A stretch of 64,000 nucleotides of DNA from NCBI RefSeq assembly GCF_031458255.1, contig NZ_JAVDYC010000001.1, positions 5,093,001-5,157,000 on the forward strand, in the 5' to 3' direction. The position numbers and the translations under genes were made by a program. This document shows, piece by piece, positions 1 through 8,293 of this stretch (position 1 is its first letter; the number at the start of each line of letters is the position of its first letter). The notes under the pieces were generated by a model. It was not told the origin of the DNA, did no database searches, and saw only the letters and a program-made list of their open reading frames with translations. Source of the stretch: Catenuloplanes niger. GTDB taxonomy: Bacteria > Actinomycetota > Actinomycetes > Mycobacteriales > Micromonosporaceae.

Positions 1-1
1 G

Positions 2-847
2 GCCAAGGCCGAGGCCGTCGAGGGCGGCAAGGTCAAGGTTTCCTGGAAGCCGCCGACCAGCACCGCGCTCGCCATCACCAGCTACACGGTGAAGTCGAAC
101 CCGGCCGGTAACTCCTGCGAGATCCTGGCCTCGGCCACCCCGCTGGAGTGCACCTTCGACACCGCCACGGCGGGTACGAAGTACATGATCTGGGCGAACA
201 CCGCCGCCGCGGGCAGCTCCGAGGTGACCATCGACGGCCCGGGCACCGTGCCGGGCGGCAAGCCGGGCATCCCGGCCGACGTCAAGGTGACCAACGTGGC
301 GCAGGGCCTGCGGGTCGAGTGGAACGGCGTCACCGGTGCCACCAAGTACCAGGCGATGGCCGTCGCCGCCGGCAAGTCGTTCTGGTGCGCCGCGGTCGGT
401 GCCGAGAACAAGGTCTGCACCATCCGCGGCCTGATGGGCGGCACGCAGTACACGGTCACGGTCCGCGCGGTCAACGGTGCGGTCAACGGCGACTGGTCCA
501 CGGGTGTCACCGGTACGCCGGACGCCGCCCTGCCGACCATCGTGTGGCCGGCGATCTCGCCCGCCGGTGGCGGCCTGTCGAGCAGCGGTGGGTACGTCCT
601 GTACCGCAACTCGCGGACCACCATCACCGGCTACGGCTTCAAGCCGGGCGAGTCGGTCTGGCTCTACCTGTACTCGGGCAGCATGAAGGTCCGGGTCGGC
701 GGCGCGACCGCGAAGGCGGACGGCACGTTCGCCTCGGCCATCCAGATCCCGGCGAACGCCACCAAGGGCGGCAAGCGCGTCCTGGCCGGCGGCTGGGACA
801 AGGACGGCAAGGTGCGCTGGCAGAACGCGTACCTGACGATCAAGTAA
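2..847 (+). CDS. Fibronectin type III repeat protein, 3' part only
   Basis: The reading frame is open from base 2 to a TAA at 845-847, so the 5' end lies outside the window; 281 residues are visible. Residues 1-80 are the end of one Fn3-like beta-sandwich and residues about 89-175 are a second, with the VEWNGV and YTVTVRAVN strand signatures. The last 100 residues form another beta-rich module containing YGFKPGESVWLYLYSG, which resembles Ig-like surface modules. Fn3 repeats in actinomycetes usually sit in exported wall-associated or polysaccharide-binding proteins. Export is inferred, because the N-terminus is not visible. No catalytic domain or membrane anchor is seen in this part. Confidence 0.75.
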   Translation, partial: AKAEAVEGGKVKVSWKPPTSTALAITSYTVKSNPAGNSCEILASATPLECTFDTATAGTKYMIWANTAAAGSSEVTIDGPGTVPGGKPGIPADVKVTNVAQGLRVEWNGVTGATKYQAMAVAAGKSFWCAAVGAENKVCTIRGLMGGTQYTVTVRAVNGAVNGDWSTGVTGTPDAALPTIVWPAISPAGGGLSSSGGYVLYRNSRTTITGYGFKPGESVWLYLYSGSMKVRVGGATAKADGTFASAIQIPANATKGGKRVLAGGWDKDGKVRWQNAYLTIK

Positions 848-860
848 GCACGGAACCAGG

Positions 861-897
861 GGAGCGCCCCGTCGGCCACACGGCCGGCGGGGCGTTC
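861..897 (+). terminator. Hairpin downstream of the Fn3 gene
   Basis: A GC-rich inverted repeat (GGAGCGCCCCG on the left, CGGGGCGTTCC on the right, with an inner CGGCC/GGCCG pairing) begins 13 bases after the stop codon. There is no T-tract, as is common in high-GC actinomycetes, so it is called a terminator from position and stem strength only. Confidence 0.6.
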
Positions 898-1016
898 CGC
901 GTCCCCGGCCGGGTCCCGGGCGCCGGAACGAGAATGAACAGCGGTTGGGCTTCCCCTGAGCTGTCGGGACATGTCAGCCTGCTCGACGGCGTACCCGCGT
1001 CCGGTCCTGAGGAGAG

Positions 1017-2072
1017 ATGGTCTTGTCTTTGTCTGGTGTTCTTCGCGGTGGCGCGGCCGTCGCGGTCGCGCTCCTGGCCACGGCCGGGTTCGGCGCTCCG
1101 GCCCGGGCCGGAGCGGCGCTGCCCACGGTGGACTACGTGGCGCTCGGCGACTCGTACGCGGCCGGCGTCGGCGCCGGGACACCGCTCGACGCCTGCCGGA
1201 ACACGGCCGGTGCCTACTCCCGGCTGTGGGCGGCCGCCGACGCGAAGCAGGTCCGGCTGACCGGTGCCGCCTGCAGTGGTGGCAAGGCGGCCGACGTGCT
1301 CACCGCGGCCGCCGCGATCAGCGACGAGACCGATCTGGTCAGCATCACGGCCGGCGCGAACGACCTGGGCGTGACCGGCGCGTTCGCGGCCTGCATGACG
1401 CCGGGCCGGGAGGCGGACTGCGCGGCGGCGCAGGCCGCGATCGAGACCGCGCTGCAGACCACGCTGCCGGCCGCGGTCGGCACCGTGCTGACCACGGTCA
1501 AGGAGAAGGCGCCGAAGGCGAAGGTCGTGCTCACCGGCTATCCGCAGCCGTTCTCGCCGGCCGGCACGTGTACCGGCCCGAACATCCCGGTGGAGATCCG
1601 GGCGCTGGGCAACCGCGTGATGGCCGGGCTGAACGCGGTGCTGGCCGCGCAGGCGAAGCTGGCCGGCGTGGCCTACGTGGACGTCGAGGACGCGTTCGCC
1701 GGTCACGAGATCTGCTCGGCGGCGCCGTGGGTGGTCGGCGTCGAGGGCCAGGCCGACGGCACGATCCTGCACCCGAACCTGGCCGGCCAGACCGAGGGTT
1801 ACCTGCCGCCGTTCACGAGGGCGGTCGGCACGCCGCAGGACGTGGCGCAGTGGATCGCGGAGCGGGACGCGCCCGCCTCGCCGTCGCCCGCGCCGACCGG
1901 GAGCGCGTCGCCGGCGCCGTCGGTCACCACCTCCGCGGTCGCGGCGCCGCCGAGGGACGACACCCCGACGCTGCCGATCACCGGTCCGGACGTGGTGCTG
2001 ACCGTGCTCGCGGGCGTGGCGCTGGTCGGCGTCGGCTCGGCGGTGTTCCTGCTGGCGCGCCGCGCGCGGTAA
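1017..2072 (+). CDS. Secreted SGNH/GDSL hydrolase with LPxTG wall anchor
   Basis: The 351-residue protein begins with a signal peptide of about 32 residues and continues into an SGNH hydrolase fold. Block I is ALGDSYAAG (catalytic Ser46), block III is the GANDLG segment, and block V is DGTILHPN with the catalytic His. These features indicate an esterase or lipase acting outside the membrane. After an Ala/Pro/Ser linker (about 285-315) the protein ends in LPITG at residue 319, a hydrophobic stretch and ARRAR. That is a complete sortase sorting signal, so covalent attachment to the wall is predicted. The ATG follows a GAGGAGAG ribosome site. The substrate cannot be read from sequence. Confidence 0.88.
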   Translation: MVLSLSGVLRGGAAVAVALLATAGFGAPARAGAALPTVDYVALGDSYAAGVGAGTPLDACRNTAGAYSRLWAAADAKQVRLTGAACSGGKAADVLTAAAAISDETDLVSITAGANDLGVTGAFAACMTPGREADCAAAQAAIETALQTTLPAAVGTVLTTVKEKAPKAKVVLTGYPQPFSPAGTCTGPNIPVEIRALGNRVMAGLNAVLAAQAKLAGVAYVDVEDAFAGHEICSAAPWVVGVEGQADGTILHPNLAGQTEGYLPPFTRAVGTPQDVAQWIAERDAPASPSPAPTGSASPAPSVTTSAVAAPPRDDTPTLPITGPDVVLTVLAGVALVGVGSAVFLLARRAR

Positions 2073-2080
2073 CCGTTCCG

Positions 2081-2115
2081 GCGAAAAAGGGCCCCTGCCG
2101 GGGGCCCTTTTTCGT
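2081..2115 (+). terminator. Strong Rho-independent terminator
   Basis: A perfect stem (GAAAAAGGGCCCC at 2083-2095 and GGGGCCCTTTTTC at 2101-2113) lies just after the SGNH hydrolase gene. It has A and T tracts on both sides, so it could work in either direction. It is the most classical terminator in the window. Confidence 0.9.
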
Positions 2116-2139
2116 GGGCAAGGCATCGATGGTCACAAC

Positions 2140-2159
2140 TTGACTTCGTTTGGAGTCAA
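2140..2159. promoter_or_regulatory. Inverted repeat upstream of the GH12 gene
   Basis: TTGACT and AGTCAA face each other across an 8-base spacer. TTGACT is also a plausible -35 hexamer, so a repressor bound here would block the promoter. The site lies 54 bases before the GTG start of the glucanase. The cognate regulator is not recognisable in the window. Confidence 0.4.
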
Positions 2160-2212
2160 AACTAACCTGGGGCGCGATTCGTCTTACTGGTCCGAAATAC
2201 GGAGGTGTGATC

Positions 2213-2905
2213 GTGTTGCGTACCGCACGTCTCGCCGTCGGCGCGCTCGTCCTCGCGCTGACGCTCACCGTCGCCGCGCCCGCGCACGCCGCGGTCTGGT
2301 CGTCCAGCGACCGCTGGGGCACCTGGACCAACGGCGGCTACACCCTCTACAACAACATCTGGGGCAGCGGGTACGGCGCACAGACCATCTGGGCGAACTC
2401 GTACAGCAACTGGGGCGTCTGGGCCGACCACCCGAACACCGGCGGCATCAAGTCCTACCCGAACGCCACGAGGTGGGTCGGCAAGCGGGTCAGCGCGCTG
2501 GGCACCACCACGAGCAGCTTCAACGTCACGGTGCCGACCAGCGGCGTCGCGTTCACCACGGCGTACGACATCTGGTCCTCGGACAACGCCCACGAGATCA
2601 TGCTGTGGATGAACAAGTACGGCCCGGTCGGGCCGCTCGGCACGTTTCAGGTCCGGGCGTCGGTCGGCGGCCACACCTGGGACATCTACCGCGGCTCGAA
2701 CGGTGCGAACAACGTCTACTCGTTCATCCGCACCGGCAACACGAACTCCGGCACGGTCGACATCCGCGCGGTCGCCCAGTGGCTGCGCACGAACGGCTGG
2801 TGGGGTGACGTGACCGTGGGCAACGTCCAGTTCGGCTACGAGATCACCAGCGCGGCCGGCGGCAAGGACTTCGTCACCAACTCGTTCTCGGTCACCGCGA
2901 ACTGA
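2213..2905 (+). CDS. Secreted glycoside hydrolase family 12 (endoglucanase/xyloglucanase type)
   Basis: The 230-residue product has a signal peptide (residues 1-26, ending APAHA) and a single GH12 jelly-roll domain. The two catalytic glutamates stand in the expected contexts: nucleophile Glu128 in HEIMLW and acid/base Glu210 in QFGYEIT. GH12 enzymes cleave beta-1,4-glucans such as cellulose, xyloglucan or mixed-linkage glucan. No cellulose-binding module is attached, so this is a minimal secreted enzyme. The GTG at 2213 is preferred because GGAGG lies 7 bases upstream and the signal peptide then begins with a basic N-region. An in-frame GTG at 2207 is too close to the ribosome site. Substrate preference is not readable. 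Confidence 0.9.
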   Translation: MLRTARLAVGALVLALTLTVAAPAHAAVWSSSDRWGTWTNGGYTLYNNIWGSGYGAQTIWANSYSNWGVWADHPNTGGIKSYPNATRWVGKRVSALGTTTSSFNVTVPTSGVAFTTAYDIWSSDNAHEIMLWMNKYGPVGPLGTFQVRASVGGHTWDIYRGSNGANNVYSFIRTGNTNSGTVDIRAVAQWLRTNGWWGDVTVGNVQFGYEITSAAGGKDFVTNSFSVTAN

Positions 2906-2940
2906 CCGGCCGCCGCGCGTCCCACCCGCGCGGCGGCCGG
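2906..2940. terminator. Bidirectional hairpin between convergent genes
   Basis: A perfect 14-bp stem (2906-2919 with 2927-2940, 7-base loop) starts directly after the GH12 stop codon. It fills the gap to the convergent pseI gene, so it can terminate transcription from both sides. Confidence 0.75.
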
Positions 2941-2945
2941 CCCGA

Positions 2946-4001
2946 TCAGACGATGTCCCAGGTCAGCGGCGTGCCCTTGGGGTACGAGGCACGGAACGTG
3001 CGGCCCAGGACCAGATCGATGTCGCCGGGCGGGAGACCACCGGCCGGGCGGATCGAGCGGACGTTGTCCCGGGTGACCAGGTCACCGGCGGCCACGTCCT
3101 CGACCACGTAGAGCGACCGCCGGAAGCGCAGACCCTCCTCCTCGGACTGGTCCGCGCCGATCCGCGGCGAGCCGAGCGCCGCGTGGGCGCGTCGCGCCTC
3201 GACCACCAGCGCGGCCAGCTCCGCGGGTTCCAGCGAGAACTCCGCGTCCACGCCGCCCTCCGCGCGGGACAGCGTGACGTGCTTCTCGATCACGGCGGCG
3301 CCCAGCGCCACGGACGCGACCGCCACGCCGATGCCGGGCGTGTGGTCGGAGAGCCCGGCGATCGTGCCGAACGCGTCCGCGAGCACCGGGATCCGCCGCA
3401 GGTTCGCGGCCTCGACCGGCGCCGGGTAGGTGGCGGTGCAGGAGAGCAGCACCGGGTTCGCGCAGCCGGCGCCGCGCGCGGCCTGGACCGCCGCGTCGAT
3501 CTCCGCCACGCTCGCCATGCCGGTCGACATGATCAGCGGCTTGCCGGTGGACGCGGCCAGCCGGATCAGCGGCAGGTCCACCAGCTCCGACGAGGCGATC
3601 TTGTACGCCGGCGCGTTCAGCTTCTCCAGCAGGTCGATCGCGGTCGGGTCGAACGGGCTGGAGAACGCGGTCAGCCCGCGCTCCCGGGCCCGGTCGAAGA
3701 TCGGCTCGTGCCACTCCCAGGGCGTGTGCGCCCGCTCGTACAGCCGGTAGAGGTTCTCGCCGCCCCACAGCTCGTGGCCGTCGCTGATCCGGAAGCGCGG
3801 GCCGTCCACGTCGATGGTCAGCGTGTCCGCGCGATACGTCTGGATCTTCAGCGCGCTGGCGCCGGCGTCCGCGATCGCGTCCACGATCCGCAGCGCGCGC
3901 GCCAGGTCGCCGTTGTGGTTGCCGGACATCTCGGCGATCACGAACGGCGGGTGCGCCGTACCCACGTGCTGGTGATCGATGCGGATCTGGCGGTCCGTCA
4001 T
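2946..4001 (-). CDS. pseI: Pseudaminic acid synthase (NeuB/PseI family)
   Basis: This 351-residue protein condenses phosphoenolpyruvate with a 6-deoxy-2,4-diamino hexose to give the nine-carbon nonulosonic acid. The NeuB TIM barrel covers about residues 15-280, with FVIAEMSGNHNGD near the start and the family motif GLSDHTPG near 220. A C-terminal SAF/antifreeze-like domain (about 285-351) closes the active site in this family. The sequence and the pseB/pseC neighbours point to the pseudaminic rather than the sialic or legionaminic branch. Its ATG overlaps the stop codon of the upstream acetyltransferase by four bases (ATGA), so the two are translationally coupled. It is the last gene of the minus-strand operon. 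Confidence 0.9.
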   Translation of the reverse strand: MTDRQIRIDHQHVGTAHPPFVIAEMSGNHNGDLARALRIVDAIADAGASALKIQTYRADTLTIDVDGPRFRISDGHELWGGENLYRLYERAHTPWEWHEPIFDRARERGLTAFSSPFDPTAIDLLEKLNAPAYKIASSELVDLPLIRLAASTGKPLIMSTGMASVAEIDAAVQAARGAGCANPVLLSCTATYPAPVEAANLRRIPVLADAFGTIAGLSDHTPGIGVAVASVALGAAVIEKHVTLSRAEGGVDAEFSLEPAELAALVVEARRAHAALGSPRIGADQSEEEGLRFRRSLYVVEDVAAGDLVTRDNVRSIRPAGGLPPGDIDLVLGRTFRASYPKGTPLTWDIV

Positions 4002-4525
4002 GCGGGCTCTTCCTCTCGATAGGCGGCGGCCGTGAGCGCGTACCGCAGGACCGTCTCGGGTTCGCCGTCCACCTCGCGCTGGTACTCGCCGGTGACGGTG
4101 AAGCCGAAGCGTTCGTGCAGCTTGACCACGGCCGAGTTCTTCGCCAGCGCTTCACCGCGCAGCTCGGCGTACCCGGCGGGCCCGAACGCGTGGTCCAGCG
4201 TGGCGATCTCGGTGGCGATCCAGGTGGGCAGCAGCGCGCGGCGCGCCTCCAGCCCGTCCACGTCCAGGTAGAAGCTCCAGTCCGCGCCGTCGCCGGACTC
4301 GTCGAAGATGACCACGCCGACCGGCGTGTCGTCGGCGCAGGCGATCAGCACGTGCCGGGAGTCGTCCGCGGTCACGCGGGCCCACCAGGCCGCGTGCTCG
4401 TCCGGCGCGATCTCGTGGGTGGTGAAGCTGGCCTGGCGGACCACCCGGTGGTTGCGCCACGTCAGGATCAGGTCCCGGTCGTCGTCGCACGCCGGGCGCA
4501 GCTTCACCGTGGGTACGGGGCTCAC
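3998..4525 (-). CDS. pseH: GNAT acyltransferase, PseH-like
   Basis: The 175-residue protein is a single GNAT domain. It starts with the typical LRPACDDDRDLILTWRN segment, contains the VGVVIFDESGDGADWSFYLD beta-strand region, and ends with the KLHERFGFTVTGEY helix-strand of sugar-amine acetyltransferases. By context it should N-acylate the 4-amino group of the UDP-amino sugar made by PseB and PseC. PseH normally uses acetyl-CoA. The divergent acyl-carrier-protein module next door raises the possibility of another acyl donor, which is inference. It overlaps pseI by four bases and follows the upstream gene by 13 bases. Confidence 0.75.
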   Translation of the reverse strand: MSPVPTVKLRPACDDDRDLILTWRNHRVVRQASFTTHEIAPDEHAAWWARVTADDSRHVLIACADDTPVGVVIFDESGDGADWSFYLDVDGLEARRALLPTWIATEIATLDHAFGPAGYAELRGEALAKNSAVVKLHERFGFTVTGEYQREVDGEPETVLRYALTAAAYREEEPA

Positions 4526-4538
4526 ATGTCACTCCTGG

Positions 4539-6257
4539 TCATCGGCCACCTCCGGCGACCTTGCGGACGGTCTGACGGGCGAGGCGCAGCGGCGCGGTGA
4601 CCGCGCGGCCGACCAGGAAGCTGCGCGAGTTCTGGTAGCGGTGCAGGTGACGCTCGTGCTCGCGGTGCGAGGTGCGCACCCGCTCCTCCCACCAGGCGAC
4701 CTCGTCCCGCGCCTCGGCGAGTTCCGCGGCCAGCCGGTCCATCGCGCCGGTCATCGCACGCCAGTCGCGCGCGGCCAGCGCGGTGTGCCGGGCCGTGATC
4801 GAGCCCAGCTCGCAGCGCAGTTCCTGCTCGGCCTGCTCGGGCAGCAGCCAGCGGGCGGCCTGGATCTCGCACTCCAGCGCCACGGCCGCCCGCGCGGCCT
4901 CCCGGGTCAGCGGGCGGCCGGCCGCCGCGCTCAGCGACACGGTCAGGCTCTCCACGTCCAGACTGGCCGGCCACGGGTGCGGCAGCCCGGCGGTGAGCAG
5001 CGTGACCGCGAGGCCGCGCAGCGCCCGGGCCAGCACCTCGTCCACCGGGATCGGCGCGGACAGGTGCCAGGACGGGTCCAGCAGCTCGTGCCGTACGCCG
5101 TCCGTGAGCACGTTGTCGCAGGTGGCGAACGCGAGGTGGCCGCCGGGCGGCGCCGCGGCCAGCCAGTCCGCGTAGCCGCGCAGCAGCCGGCGGACCGCGG
5201 GCAGGTCGTGCTCCGCGCACGCGGCCAGCAGCAGCTCCTCCAGCAGGCGGTCCGGCGCGACCCGGCCGGTGAGCAGCTCCGGCATGCGGGTGACCCGGCC
5301 GACCAGGCGCAGCGCGGCGCCGGAGTCGGAGAGCAGGCGGCGCGACCACTGGCCGTCGTCGGCCCGCTCGTAGGCGACCGCGGTGTCCCAGTGCGCGGCG
5401 TGCGCGCCGCCGGCGATGAACGCGGGCGGCAGCGGCTCGCGTGGGCACACCGGCTGCCGCCCGGCCGCGACCACCCAGGCCGGCGCGAGCTGTGCGCCCA
5501 GCCCGGCGCGCAGCGCGGCCCCGGCCAGCCGGCGCGGGTCGTCCAGCAGCGGCCGGCGGCGGGTGGCCGCACCGAACGCGGCCGCGGCCTCCGCGGCCAG
5601 CAGCGGCACCGTGCCGGAGGCGGCGTCCAGCTCCGGCGTGCGTGCCAGCACGGTCGGCCGAGCCGGATCCGCGAACGCCGCGTAGCTCGGCGCCACATGC
5701 AGCCCCGCCTCGCGCAGCCGCGCCACCAGCGCGCTGTGCCCGACCGGCTCGGCGGCGTCCGGCGCGGGCAGTCCGCCGGCCGCGGTCAGCCGGTGCACCC
5801 CGAGCGGGTTCTCCACGCCGAGCAGCAGCACGCCGGCGTCGGCCACCGCGCCGATCAGCCGGTCCAGCGCGGCCTGCCAGGTCAGCCGGGCACCGTCCGG
5901 GCCGTGCAGCCGGGCCAGCCCGCCGAGCGCCAGCACCAGGTCGTGGCCGGGGTCCGCCGGGAACGCGTCCAGGCTGCCGCAGAGCACCCGGACCCGCGGG
6001 TTGCGCTCGTGCCGGCGGGCCAGCGCCTGCGCGTCCGCGTGCGAGCGGACCAGGCAGGTCACGGCCGCGCACCGGTCGGCGAGCGCGTCGGTCAGTGCCG
6101 TGGTGTGCGGGCCGGCGAGCAGCACCCGGGTGTCCGCGCCCGCGTACGCGCCGGCCAGCAGCTCCAGCGCGGCGCCACCGGCCGCGTGCTCCGCGTCGGA
6201 GCAGGCCATCGCCTCGCCGCCGATGAGCTTCACGGTGGATTGGTCAAGATCTGCCAC
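4539..6257 (-). CDS. Large protein of the nonulosonate operon with degenerate methyltransferase-like N-terminus
   Basis: Function unknown. The 572-residue protein opens with a Rossmann-like stretch (about 35-150: VLLAGPHTTALTDALADRCAAVTCLV, then HDLVLALGGLARL). This recalls class I SAM-dependent methyltransferases but lacks a clear glycine-rich SAM motif. The middle (about 210-470) is alpha-helical and unassigned. Residues about 480-545 are a charged helix likely to form a coiled coil, and the end is basic. No signal peptide or membrane segment is present. The GTG start at 6257 has GAGGG about 8 bases upstream and overlaps the preceding gene by 14 bases. A role in glycan assembly or in modifying the nonulosonate is inferred from position only. 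Confidence 0.6.
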   Translation of the reverse strand: MADLDQSTVKLIGGEAMACSDAEHAAGGAALELLAGAYAGADTRVLLAGPHTTALTDALADRCAAVTCLVRSHADAQALARRHERNPRVRVLCGSLDAFPADPGHDLVLALGGLARLHGPDGARLTWQAALDRLIGAVADAGVLLLGVENPLGVHRLTAAGGLPAPDAAEPVGHSALVARLREAGLHVAPSYAAFADPARPTVLARTPELDAASGTVPLLAAEAAAAFGAATRRRPLLDDPRRLAGAALRAGLGAQLAPAWVVAAGRQPVCPREPLPPAFIAGGAHAAHWDTAVAYERADDGQWSRRLLSDSGAALRLVGRVTRMPELLTGRVAPDRLLEELLLAACAEHDLPAVRRLLRGYADWLAAAPPGGHLAFATCDNVLTDGVRHELLDPSWHLSAPIPVDEVLARALRGLAVTLLTAGLPHPWPASLDVESLTVSLSAAAGRPLTREAARAAVALECEIQAARWLLPEQAEQELRCELGSITARHTALAARDWRAMTGAMDRLAAELAEARDEVAWWEERVRTSHREHERHLHRYQNSRSFLVGRAVTAPLRLARQTVRKVAGGGR

Positions 6258-7167
6258 GGGTCGCCCTCGGATCCGGCGTCGGCTGTGCGGGGATGGGGAC
6301 GTCCTGGGGCCAGCCGAGCAGATCGCGCAGCTCCTCGGGGCCGGCCAGGTGATCGAGTCCGAGCTCGGCGCGGGCCGCCTCGCGCGCGGTACGCGGGTCG
6401 ATCTGCTCGCCGTGCAGCGCGGACCACTGACGGCGCACCCGGGCGTGGCCGCCGTACCGGAGGTCCTCGCCGGACAGCGTCATCGGGTCGCCGTAGACGG
6501 CCGGTTCGCAGCCGGCCGCGATGCCGTGGAAGATCGCGGTGGACAGCCGGTTGGACGCGACCCGGCGGTGCCCGCGCAGCTCGGCGAGCTGCCGGTCGAG
6601 GAACTGCGGGTCGGTGCCGCGCCACTTCAGCCCGCGGCGGCCGTGGCAGATCACCCGGAAGCCGGCCCGCTCGTACCGCGCGCGTACCCGCCGGTCGTCG
6701 TGGTCCTGCCAGTAGAGGCAGACGGTGACCGGCTCGGTCTCCACCGACCGGATCGTGTCGATCAGCGCGTCGTGGTCGCCGCGGACCTGCTGCTTCTCCC
6801 AGCCGTGGAACGGGTACCAGATGGTGCCGGTCCGCCGCATGTCGCCCGGTCCCGGCACGCTCAGCGCCGGCGGGGCCAGCCGGGGCCGTTCCGCGGCCAG
6901 CACCCGTTCCGCGTGCGCGATCAGGTACGCGAACGGCGCGCCGATCACCACGGCCGGCCGCCCGGCCAGCCGCGCCCGCCGGGCCGTGGCCTCCGACCAG
7001 GCGAACGTGGGCCGGCCGGCGACCAGCCGGGTGCCCTCGCCCAGGCCGTCGCCGATGTTCCACCCGTGCTGCAGGTAGCCGGCGATCCGGGGCGGGTTCG
7101 CGTCGTCCAGTCCGCAGTACCGGGCCAGCACGTGCGCGTGGCCGTAGAAGTGGTTCGCGTGGTGCAT
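6244..7167 (-). CDS. Putative GT-B-like protein of the nonulosonate operon
   Basis: The 307-residue protein has no firm family assignment. It begins MHHANHFYGHAHVLARYCG and has two Rossmann-like halves. The first is around GYLQHGWNIGDG and AVVIGAPFAY; the second is around GTIWYPFHGWEKQQ, TVCLYWQDHDD and RVASNRLSTAIFHGIAAGCEPAVYGD. That last segment resembles the sugar-donor site of capsule-type GT-B transferases. In this operon it could transfer the activated nonulosonate, but that is inference. It does not look like PseG, because the MRC-type N-terminus of that hydrolase is absent. The ATG at 7167 is chosen because it overlaps the pseC stop codon by one base (TGATG); a longer in-frame extension would run through pseC. 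Confidence 0.6.
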   Translation of the reverse strand: MHHANHFYGHAHVLARYCGLDDANPPRIAGYLQHGWNIGDGLGEGTRLVAGRPTFAWSEATARRARLAGRPAVVIGAPFAYLIAHAERVLAAERPRLAPPALSVPGPGDMRRTGTIWYPFHGWEKQQVRGDHDALIDTIRSVETEPVTVCLYWQDHDDRRVRARYERAGFRVICHGRRGLKWRGTDPQFLDRQLAELRGHRRVASNRLSTAIFHGIAAGCEPAVYGDPMTLSGEDLRYGGHARVRRQWSALHGEQIDPRTAREAARAELGLDHLAGPEELRDLLGWPQDVPIPAQPTPDPRATRGRS

Positions 7168-8291
7168 CAGCCCAGGACGGCCCGCAGCGCCTCGACGGCC
7201 CGCTCCTGGTCGGCGTCCGTGAGGTCGGTGAAGAGCGGCAGCGACAGCTGCTCGCCGTAGAACCGTTCCGCGGCCGGGCACATCCCGCGCCGGTAGCCGA
7301 GGTCGGCGAAGACCGGATGCAGGTGCACCGGCAGGTAGTTGACCTGCACGCCGATCCCGGCGGCCCGCATCCGGTCGTAGACCTCGCGGCGCCGGCCGTC
7401 CGCGATCCGCACCGGGTAGAGGTGCCACATCGGGTCGGTCCAGGCGCGCTGCACCGGCAGGCCCAGCCCGGGCACGTCCACCAGCATCTCGTTGTAGCGG
7501 GCGACCAGCCGGGCCCGCGCCGCCTTGAACTGGCCGAGGCGGCGCAGCTGGCTCAGGCCGAGCGCGCAGAGCACGTCCGGCAGCCGGTAGTTCAGGCCGA
7601 ACGAGTGCACCTCCTGGTGCCAGCCGCCCTCGTCCGGCGTGCGCATGCGCTCCCGGTCGCGGACCAGGCCCTGGTTGGCGAACCGCCGGGCCCGGCCGAG
7701 CAGCACCGGGTCGGTGGCCGCGACCGCGCCGCCCTCGCCGGTGGTCAGGTTCTTCGTCGGGAAGAACGACAGCGTGGTGACGTCCGCCAGCGAGCCGACC
7801 GGCACGCCGCGGTAGACCGAGCCGATCGAGTGCGCCGCGTCGCCGACCAGCGTCGCGTCCGCGCGCCGGGCCACCTTGGTCAGCGCCTCGTACTCGGCCG
7901 GGTGGCCGGCGTAGTCGACCGCGGTGATCGCCCTGGTCCGGGTGGTGACCGCGGCGTCGACCGCGGCCGCGTCCAGGTTCGCGGTCCCCTCCTCGACGTC
8001 CGCGAAGACGATCGTGGCGCCGTGCAGCGCGGCCGTGGCCGCGGTGGCCGCGAACGTGATCGGCGTGGTGATCACCTCGTCGCCGGGCCGGACCCCGATC
8101 GCCGCGTACGCCGTGTGCAGCGCCGCCGTCCCGGACGTCACCGCCACGCAGCCGGCGCCGCCGAGGTTCGCGGTGAGCGCCGCCTCGAACGCGCCGACGG
8201 TCGGCCCGGTGGTGAGGAAGTCACCCCGGAGCGCGGCCGTGACCGCCGCGATGTCGTCGTCGTCGACGGACTGGCGTCCGTAGGGAAGCAT
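7167..8291 (-). CDS. pseC: UDP-4-keto-amino-sugar aminotransferase (PseC/DegT family)
   Basis: This 374-residue PLP enzyme belongs to the DegT/DnrJ/EryC1/StrS sugar aminotransferases. It carries the N-terminal MLPYGRQSVDDDDI segment, SGTAALHTAY for phosphate binding, VGDAAHSIGS (PLP-nitrogen Asp), and SFFPTKNLTTGEGG with the Schiff-base lysine. In the pseudaminate pathway PseC aminates C4 of the 4-keto sugar produced by PseB. It starts two bases after the pseB stop codon and overlaps the next gene by one base, so pseB, pseC and the following genes are a tight operon. The length is normal for the family and all key residues are present. Confidence 0.9.
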   Translation of the reverse strand: MLPYGRQSVDDDDIAAVTAALRGDFLTTGPTVGAFEAALTANLGGAGCVAVTSGTAALHTAYAAIGVRPGDEVITTPITFAATAATAALHGATIVFADVEEGTANLDAAAVDAAVTTRTRAITAVDYAGHPAEYEALTKVARRADATLVGDAAHSIGSVYRGVPVGSLADVTTLSFFPTKNLTTGEGGAVAATDPVLLGRARRFANQGLVRDRERMRTPDEGGWHQEVHSFGLNYRLPDVLCALGLSQLRRLGQFKAARARLVARYNEMLVDVPGLGLPVQRAWTDPMWHLYPVRIADGRRREVYDRMRAAGIGVQVNYLPVHLHPVFADLGYRRGMCPAAERFYGEQLSLPLFTDLTDADQERAVEALRAVLG

Positions 8292-8293
8292 CG

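Noticed and set aside
6244-7167. Assignment of the GT-B-like protein as PseG
   Set aside because: PseG has a characteristic N-terminal hydrolase segment that is absent here, and the C-terminal half looks like a capsule-type transferase.
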